Source: Mageeibacillus sp. UBA1257 (GTDB taxonomy: Bacteria; Bacillota; Clostridia; UBA1212; UBA1257). From it: 8,495 nucleotides of DNA. A program made the position numbers and the translations under genes. How positions within the stretch are numbered: position 1 is the first letter of the stretch; every line of letters starts with the position of its first letter. Below are positions 1-5,321 of this stretch, piece by piece. The notes beneath the pieces are model-generated. The model made no database searches. It saw nothing but the letters and a program-made list of their open reading frames with translations, and was not told the DNA's origin. The DNA is taken from contig DBVT01000113.1 of the NCBI GenBank assembly GCA_002308775.1, positions 1-8,495 on the forward strand, read 5' to 3'.

Positions 1-1072
1 TGATCGCTTTGAAGAGAGAGATCACGTCGCAGTCCACGTGAGAGCTTCCGAGTATTCCGCTTTCCGTATTGACCGCGTTCGGACCCATGAGAGCGATCTT
101 TATTCCGTCCTTGAGAGGCAGAACGCCGTTGTTTTTCAGCAGAACAGTACCCTCGGCGCCAGTGTCGTAGCAGACCTTTTTAACGAATGCGTTGCCTTTT
201 TTGAAGCCTTTTTTCCTGTCTTTTCCTTCGAGCATGTCGAATTCGGCGGCTTTTGTGAGGATATGTCTCACGGCTTCATCTACTCTTTCGAGCGTGACGG
301 AACCCTCTTCAATTGCTTTTTTCGTGACTGCCGGACGTCCCATTTCACCGACAGGCATCGCGAGATCGAGTCCGTTCATCAATGTTTCCTTCGGATGTCC
401 CTGTCCTGCTCCCCAGTCTGACATATTGAATCCGTCAAAGCCCCATTCATCTCGTAAAATGTCTAAGTTGAGATGTCTGCTCGTGTTCGTCCTGGTTCCG
501 TTGAGACCGTTGTAAGAGTTCATCACTGTCGCGACTTTAGCTCTCTTTACTGCGGCTTCGAATGCGGGAAGATATATCTCTCTCAATGTTCTCTCATCCA
601 TCAGTGACATCGAAGCTGTTCTGTAATTCTCCATCGAGTTCGCGGCGTAGTGCTTTGCGCATGCCATTACCTTCTTGGACTGGATACCTTCGATCTCGGG
701 GACCGCCATCTCAGCCGTGAGGTACGGATCCTCGCTGAAATATTCGCTGCTTCTTCCTGCGAGGGGCGTTCTGATTATATTTATTCCGGGGCCTAAGATG
801 CAATCAACTCCGACTGCTCTCGAATCGTTTCCGAGCGCTTCGCCGTATCTCCTCGCGAGATCTCTGTCCCACGATGAGGCGAGTGCTATGCCTGAAGGGA
901 ATGCCGTAGCCCCTTGCGCTCCCAAAGGTCCGTCAGACAGTCTGAAATCAGGTATCCCAAGCCTTTCGACGCCCTGCATATGGCCGCCGTCTTTTCCTTC
1001 GAGCATCTCGATCTTCTCTTCGAGAGTCATTTTGCTCATCAGATCATCTACATATTTTTTTACATTTTTCAT
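1..1072 (-). CDS. Glycoside hydrolase family 3 enzyme (beta-glucosidase type), N-terminal part
   Basis: Partial gene: 357 codons are visible and the 3' part lies beyond the left edge. GH3 enzymes release terminal beta-linked sugars from the non-reducing end by a retaining mechanism. Landmarks read directly: TLEEKIEML near the start, the substrate-binding DGP (Asp47), GRSSEYFSEDPYL (107-118), KH at 140-141, and the nucleophile motif NMSDWGAG with Asp219. The TIM-barrel-like domain ends near residue 280. From about 305 the text GTVLLKNNGVLPL opens the second alpha/beta sandwich domain, which carries the acid/base residue in many members and is mostly missing here. There is no signal peptide, so it should be cytoplasmic. 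The ATG at 1072 has AGGAG six bases upstream. It follows the GH32-like gene by 39 bases and is probably in its operon. GH3 membership is secure. The substrate (glucoside, xyloside or N-acetylglucosaminide) is not shown. Confidence 0.95.
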   Translation of the reverse strand, partial: MKNVKKYVDDLMSKMTLEEKIEMLEGKDGGHMQGVERLGIPDFRLSDGPLGAQGATAFPSGIALASSWDRDLARRYGEALGNDSRAVGVDCILGPGINIIRTPLAGRSSEYFSEDPYLTAEMAVPEIEGIQSKKVMACAKHYAANSMENYRTASMSLMDERTLREIYLPAFEAAVKRAKVATVMNSYNGLNGTRTNTSRHLNLDILRDEWGFDGFNMSDWGAGQGHPKETLMNGLDLAMPVGEMGRPAVTKKAIEEGSVTLERVDEAVRHILTKAAEFDMLEGKDRKKGFKKGNAFVKKVCYDTGAEGTVLLKNNGVLPLKDGIKIALMGPNAVNTESGILGSSHVDCDVISLFKAI

Positions 1073-1111
1073 GGCCGATCTCCTCTTTGTCGTTTATATC
1101 GCGGTTTTGGA

Positions 1112-2518
1112 TCACAATGTTCTCACTTTGAACCCCGAAAGCTCCGCCTTGCCCTCTTCGCAGAAGAAACCGATCTGACCGTCCAGATACTCGTAATTTC
1201 TCACGGAAAGAGCCACCCGGTCGTTCACGTACATTACGCATATCGTGCCGTAGCAGAAGATCTTCACCGTATATACGCCGTTTTTGCTCGGGTGAAGCGG
1301 TCTCGTCTCGTCGTAGAACTGGTCGTTGAAGAACTTGTTCGATCTGTCGAAATATATTCTCTGCTTTTCCGGTTCGATCCTCAGAGCGCACCATTTGTCA
1401 TATTTGGGATAATTCGCTCTGTATATGATCCCGGCCGCTCCGGTCCCCTTTTCCATCTTTATTTTTCCTTCTATAACGCAGGCATCTCCGCTCTTTGAAA
1501 GAGGCACCGAAAGATACGAATGAGACGCGTCAATAAAAAATTTTCTGCCTCTCTGTTCGAAGTTTCCTTCTCCGACGGGATCTCCCGCTTTGACTTTCTT
1601 TCTCTTCGTGAAAGTGGCATCGATCTCGGGGATCATTTTTACTTTGAGGGTGCCGTCCTTGTCCCGAATGATCTCATGGGCTGTAAGATTGCCTCCCCAG
1701 CCGTATTTTATGTCGTCTTTGGGTTCTGCCTTCGCAGCCGTCCAGCCGACTATGAATCTTCTGTTTCCGTCGCTCACTGTCTTCGCCGCGTAAAATGCTC
1801 TTCCGTCAAACAGATCGTCAAATTTGGGCGTCTCCCACGGCCCTTCGGGGCTGTCTGAGATCCTGTAATGCGTTTCCCACCAGCGGGTGAATGTCGAAAA
1901 TACGAGATACCATTTGTCTCCCCATTTGAACATTTCGGGGCATTCGTGAGCGTCGAATATTCCCGGAGCGTACAGCGGCTCTTCGACTTTCCATTTTAAC
2001 AGGTCCTTGGAGGTCGCAAGAGCTATGCATCCCCAGCGTTTGTGGATCGGATTCTTAGTGGCGGACGTTATGAGCATCTTGTATATCTTTGCTGCCTCGT
2101 CGTAGACGACAAATCCGTCTCTCCATCCGTTCGGAGCGTATTTTGTGAGGTCGCACGGCAGTCTGAAATCCTTGTCCTTTTCCCAGTGTGTGAGATCTGT
2201 GCTCGTCGCGTGCAGCATAACTTCCCAGGGCAATCCCAGCTTTACATTATTATCATTGTGTCCGCAATAGAACATATGGAACACTCCGTCTTTTTCTATC
2301 ACGCTTCCCGTAAAACAGTCCCAGTCAGGATCTTCCGGCTCTCCGTGAACGACTGCTCTTTCGTACTCTTTAAATGTCACGAAATCCTTTGTTGAGATGT
2401 GTCCCCAGTCCTTCCACGCGATGTGGAAAATGTGAAACTCTCCGTCATGGTAAAAAGGCATAAAATCGCCCGTTATACCGTCACAATAACTGTAAAAATA
2501 GTGAAACCTGTCTGCCAT
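1112..2518 (-). CDS. GH32-like glycosidase (clan GH-J, five-bladed beta-propeller)
   Basis: A 468-residue protein with the block order of GH32 fructosidases in divergent form. In order: GDFMPFYHDGEFHIF (17-31) stands where WMNDPNG normally sits, making Asp18 the likely nucleophile. FTGS (69-72) corresponds to FSGS. WRDG (132-135) corresponds to the RDP motif, with Asp134. HECPEMF (191-197) is the EC motif, with Glu192 as likely acid/base. A propeller-type GW follows at 258-259. Residues about 320-468 form a beta-sandwich like the GH32 C-terminal domain, ending DGQIGFFCEEGKAELSGF. Known GH32 members cut fructans, sucrose or sucrose phosphate, but the altered motifs make that substrate uncertain. 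No signal peptide, so cytoplasmic. The ATG at 2518 has AAAGGAG eight bases upstream. It lies 38 bases after the SGNH gene and 39 before the GH3 gene, consistent with one operon. Confidence 0.85.
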   Translation of the reverse strand: MADRFHYFYSYCDGITGDFMPFYHDGEFHIFHIAWKDWGHISTKDFVTFKEYERAVVHGEPEDPDWDCFTGSVIEKDGVFHMFYCGHNDNNVKLGLPWEVMLHATSTDLTHWEKDKDFRLPCDLTKYAPNGWRDGFVVYDEAAKIYKMLITSATKNPIHKRWGCIALATSKDLLKWKVEEPLYAPGIFDAHECPEMFKWGDKWYLVFSTFTRWWETHYRISDSPEGPWETPKFDDLFDGRAFYAAKTVSDGNRRFIVGWTAAKAEPKDDIKYGWGGNLTAHEIIRDKDGTLKVKMIPEIDATFTKRKKVKAGDPVGEGNFEQRGRKFFIDASHSYLSVPLSKSGDACVIEGKIKMEKGTGAAGIIYRANYPKYDKWCALRIEPEKQRIYFDRSNKFFNDQFYDETRPLHPSKNGVYTVKIFCYGTICVMYVNDRVALSVRNYEYLDGQIGFFCEEGKAELSGFKVRTL

Positions 2519-2556
2519 AACCGCGTCTCCTTTTTAATAATATGTTTTTCAGGCGA

Positions 2557-3756
2557 CTATATTCCCAGCGTCGCCGTCATCGCCATCGCATACATTCTGA
2601 TCAGAAAATCATTCGGATGATTGAAATTCGTTGATGAGATGTCCGTAAAATGTTTGCCTTTTCCGATCACCGCCCAGAAGAGCGAATTGAGCGGGCAAAC
2701 CGCTATGTGAAGGTCTTTTCTTTCCTTCTGGAGTGCATAGTGCACCTTTTCGTAATCCGCGAGGTAAGTGTGCCCCAGTTCGGGGTTAGGCTCCATGGAC
2801 GATACGAGGATGAATTCGCAGTCCGGGTTTTTACCGTGGATAGTATCGAGGATCTTTATGACCCTTTCCTTGTAATCCTCAGCGGGACAAGAGTTCTCGT
2901 TCATTCCGAAAGCGATCGCTGCAACGTCCGGTCTTGCCGGATTCACGAGCTCGTCTGCGTATTTCGCGCCCCATGTGGTGTGGCTTGAGCCTGCCGCTTT
3001 GTTGATCTTATTGATATTATCGTACGAATATGCCTCTCTGAGGCTCTGTACGGTCATTTCAGCCCAGCTCGGAGTAAAAGGCTTATAATGTTGCCTGTAC
3101 TGTATCTCCTTGTTATTTGACACGTCAATGACCTTCTCGTCGGGGCCTGTCCCGTCCGCGCCTGTAGCGATACTGTCTCCGAAAATGACAAAATTGAGAT
3201 CTTTTTTGTCCTTGAGCATTCTTGTCATTCTCGGAAGATGCTTCGTCTCGTCCTTCGGCGCAAACGCATCTCCCCACGTGTCCTTGTGCGTATATGTCAC
3301 GTAGATTCTCGATGTCGAGATAGTGTTGAAAAGATTGAACTTTCTGGAATGGTCCGAAGGCATCTGAAGCCAGTCGTGCTCCTCTCCCTCTTTGTATTTC
3401 GGATGCATATACTCCCAGTCAGTATAGTGAAGCATCTGTTTATAGAGTATTTTTATCGTTCCGTCCTCTTCGACTTCGTAGTCTCTTCCTTTTACAAGCT
3501 TTATCGTCTCCGGCAGTGTAAAATTGCCCGTGCGCCTGTTGTAAATATAGTCTCTTCCTTCGTAGACTTTTTCGAAGTTCACATGTCTTCTCACTTCGAG
3601 TATTTTATCCGGCTTGTACATCAGTTTGAGGGGAGGAACTTTTCCGTTTATGTCGGTAACGAAACTCACGGGTTCCCAATAGACGATACTCCCTTCCCAG
3701 ATCTTCGAAGTCCAGGCTTTCCTGTCGTATGATGAAGGTATTTCTGTCATGCTCAT
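2557..3756 (-). CDS. SGNH/GDSL-type hydrolase without signal peptide (putative intracellular carbohydrate esterase)
   Basis: About 399 residues from the ATG at 3756; a GTG at 3765 would add three residues. Numbering here is from the GTG. The SGNH domain occupies the C-terminal half: FGDSIATG with Ser198 (block I), AAG with Gly259 (block II), GMNEN with Asn289 (block III), and NHPND with His383 (block V). The usual Asp three residues before that His is Asn380. The N-terminal half is beta-rich, with two GRDY segments (70-73 and 93-96), and shares its layout with the upstream lipoprotein. By eye about two thirds of the catalytic half is identical to that paralogue, so this is a tandem duplication. 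It lacks the leader and lipobox, so it should stay in the cytoplasm. The family removes acyl groups such as acetate from sugars, lipids or peptides. Sugar esterase is an inference from the GH32-like and GH3 genes that follow. The stop is TAG. Confidence 0.88.
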   Translation of the reverse strand: MSMTEIPSSYDRKAWTSKIWEGSIVYWEPVSFVTDINGKVPPLKLMYKPDKILEVRRHVNFEKVYEGRDYIYNRRTGNFTLPETIKLVKGRDYEVEEDGTIKILYKQMLHYTDWEYMHPKYKEGEEHDWLQMPSDHSRKFNLFNTISTSRIYVTYTHKDTWGDAFAPKDETKHLPRMTRMLKDKKDLNFVIFGDSIATGADGTGPDEKVIDVSNNKEIQYRQHYKPFTPSWAEMTVQSLREAYSYDNINKINKAAGSSHTTWGAKYADELVNPARPDVAAIAFGMNENSCPAEDYKERVIKILDTIHGKNPDCEFILVSSMEPNPELGHTYLADYEKVHYALQKERKDLHIAVCPLNSLFWAVIGKGKHFTDISSTNFNHPNDFLIRMYAMAMTATLGI

Positions 3757-3760
3757 GTTA

Positions 3761-3770
3761 TTCACTTCTT
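3761..3770 (-). promoter_or_regulatory. Ribosome binding site that decides the start of the second SGNH gene
   Basis: The minus strand reads AAGAAGTGAA here, a fair match to the AAGGAGGTGA consensus, about six bases before the ATG at 3756. The upstream GTG at 3765 lies inside this element, so it cannot use it as a ribosome binding site. The ATG is therefore the better start. Confidence 0.55.
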
Positions 3771-3785
3771 TCTGTTGTTTTTAAT

Positions 3786-3823
3786 AAAAAAGAATGCAGA
3801 TCTTTCAAAATGCATTCTTTTTT
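3786..3823 (-). terminator. Hairpin with U-tract between the two SGNH genes (probable leaky terminator)
   Basis: Perfect 13-bp inverted repeat, AAAAAAGAATGCA (3786-3798) with TGCATTCTTTTTT (3811-3823), and a 12-base loop. Read on the minus strand it is a GAATGCA/TGCATTC stem followed by a run of six T, starting 23 bases after the TAA of the lipoprotein gene. The symmetric A/T arms could act in either direction. The stem has only three G-C pairs, so termination is likely partial. No good promoter is visible between it and the next gene, which suggests that gene depends on read-through. Confidence 0.7.
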
Positions 3824-3845
3824 TATTACCAAGGCTTATCCGTCT

Positions 3846-5189
3846 TTACATTCCGAGTGTCGTGATCAGCGTCATCGCGTACAATCTGATAAGGAAATCG
3901 TTCGGATGGTTGAAGTTCGATGAAGATATATCCGTGAAGAGCTTTCCTCTGTTGATCACAGCCCAGAACACGGAGTTCACCGGGCATACGGCGATATGCA
4001 GATCTGTTCTCTCTGCCTGGATCTCGTAGTAAGCTTTTTCGAAATCGGAGAGATTCGTGTGACCGAGTTCGGGATTCGGTTCCATCGAAGACATCAAAAT
4101 GAATTCGCAGTCCGGATTCTTTGCGTGGATCTCGTCGATTATGCTGTTTATGTATCCTTTGTGCTCTGCGGCAGATCTTCCGTTCTCATTCATTCCGAAA
4201 GCGATCACAACGACATCAGGCTTCTTAGGATTGACGAGTATATCCGCGTTGTTCTTGCCCCAGACGCTCTCGCTCGCTCCGGCTGCTCTGTTGATCTTAA
4301 ATACATTATCGTAGCCGTAGCGCTGTCTGAGAGTCTGGACGGTCATTTCAGCCCAGCTGGGCGTATGAGGCGCGCTGTTTCCTTTATAGCTAATCTCGTT
4401 TCCGTTTGAAACATCTATAACGAGTTCATCGGGTCCCGTTCCGTCAGCACCTGTCGCGATACTGTCGCCGTAAATAACGAAATTGAGATCCTGCTTGTCA
4501 ATGAGCATCTTCTTCATTCTCGGGAGTTTCGAAAGCTCTGACTTAGGTACGTAACTGTCTCCCCAGTCGTCCTGATGAACATATGTCACGTATATCCTGG
4601 ATTTATAAAGAGTATTGTACAGGTTAAAATACCTCGAATGGTCATCGGGCATCTGCAGCCAGTCGTGCGCCTGGTTTTCTTTGTATTTCGGATGGAGCGA
4701 CTCCCATGTCGTTACCTGAAGAAGCTGCTTGTAATATTTCAGTGTAATCTTTCCTGATTCGGAAACCGTGTAATCTCTGCCTTCTGTAAGCGTGATCGTT
4801 TTCCCGAGAGAGAAGGTGTTCGTCTGCCAGTCGTACTGGTAATCTCTGCCTTCCTCAATGCGCTCGAATCCGTCAGCCATTCTGACTTCGAGGATCTGCG
4901 TAGGCTTGTACATAAGCGTAAGCTCGGGCATCTCGCCGTTTATATCCGTTACGAATGTGACAGGCTCCCAATAGACCACGCTGCCTTCCCAGGCTTTCTG
5001 CGTCCATGCGCCGAGTTCATAATCAGTGGGTATTGTAAAAACTTCAGGAGCCTCAGTAGGCACCGCAGTCGGGGCAAGATCACCATTGCCGTCCGTGCCG
5101 TTCTTACATCCGGTCAGTGCGAGAGCAGCGATAACAAGCGCCGCCATTGCTAATAATACGATCAACCTCTTTAGATCATTCTTCTTCAT
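3846..5189 (-). CDS. Lipoprotein SGNH/GDSL-type hydrolase (putative surface carbohydrate esterase)
   Basis: 447 residues. The start is MKKNDLKRL, a hydrophobic stretch (about 9-25) and the lipobox LTGC with Cys28, so it should be a lipid-anchored surface protein. A Gly/Asp/Pro/Thr-rich linker (29-55) follows. Residues about 60-210 are a beta-rich domain containing two GRDY segments (114-117 and 137-140). The SGNH domain then has YGDSIATG with Ser243, AAG with Gly304, GMNEN with Asn334, and NHPND with His428. The position three before His428 is Asn425 instead of the usual Asp; Asp420 is the nearest upstream acidic residue. Extracellular acyl-ester removal is the expected family role; the substrate is unknown. 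GGAGGT (5201-5206) lies 11 bases before the ATG. It has its own promoter just upstream and its own terminator downstream, and is the first gene of the carbohydrate block. Confidence 0.92.
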   Translation of the reverse strand: MKKNDLKRLIVLLAMAALVIAALALTGCKNGTDGNGDLAPTAVPTEAPEVFTIPTDYELGAWTQKAWEGSVVYWEPVTFVTDINGEMPELTLMYKPTQILEVRMADGFERIEEGRDYQYDWQTNTFSLGKTITLTEGRDYTVSESGKITLKYYKQLLQVTTWESLHPKYKENQAHDWLQMPDDHSRYFNLYNTLYKSRIYVTYVHQDDWGDSYVPKSELSKLPRMKKMLIDKQDLNFVIYGDSIATGADGTGPDELVIDVSNGNEISYKGNSAPHTPSWAEMTVQTLRQRYGYDNVFKINRAAGASESVWGKNNADILVNPKKPDVVVIAFGMNENGRSAAEHKGYINSIIDEIHAKNPDCEFILMSSMEPNPELGHTNLSDFEKAYYEIQAERTDLHIAVCPVNSVFWAVINRGKLFTDISSSNFNHPNDFLIRLYAMTLITTLGM

Positions 5190-5229
5190 ACGATTACAGA
5201 ACCTCCGTTTATCTATTATATTCAGTTAC

Positions 5230-5258
5230 ATTATCACTTATCTTTATTAAAAAGTCAA
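5230..5258 (-). promoter_or_regulatory. Sigma-A type promoter for the lipoprotein SGNH gene
   Basis: The minus strand has TTGACT (5253-5258), a 17-base spacer and GATAAT (5230-5235), close to the vegetative consensus TTGACA/TATAAT. Transcription would start near 5223, leaving a leader of about 33 bases with GGAGGT before the ATG at 5189. The leader is too short for a riboswitch and I see no clear operator palindrome. The -35 box begins two bases past the hairpin of the preceding terminator. Confidence 0.8.
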
Positions 5259-5260
5259 GA

Positions 5261-5290
5261 AAAAACGGCCACTTTTGAGTGACCGTTTTT
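5261..5290 (-). terminator. Rho-independent terminator of the cmk-plsC-ispH-rpsA block
   Basis: Stem of 13 pairs, AAAAACGGTCACT (5290-5278 on the minus strand) with AGTGGCCGTTTTT (5273-5261). It has one G-U wobble, a four-base loop (CAAA) and a T run on the exit side. It begins 31 bases after the stop codon of the S1 fusion. It isolates the housekeeping genes from the carbohydrate genes downstream. Confidence 0.92.
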
Positions 5291-5321
5291 GTGTTTCAAA
5301 GCTATCATGCGCGACTGTTTA

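Noticed and set aside
914..1498. Plus-strand open frame (194 codons) across the GH3/GH32 junction
   Set aside because: It is antisense to both enzymes, Phe/Arg-rich and without family motifs, so I treat it as a shadow.
3757..3765. GTG at 3765 as start of the second SGNH gene
   Set aside because: The GTG sits inside the best ribosome binding site, which is well spaced for the ATG at 3756.
5190..5229. Possible riboswitch or operator in the leader of the lipoprotein gene
   Set aside because: The leader is only about 33 bases, and I found no clear palindrome or conserved aptamer pattern.
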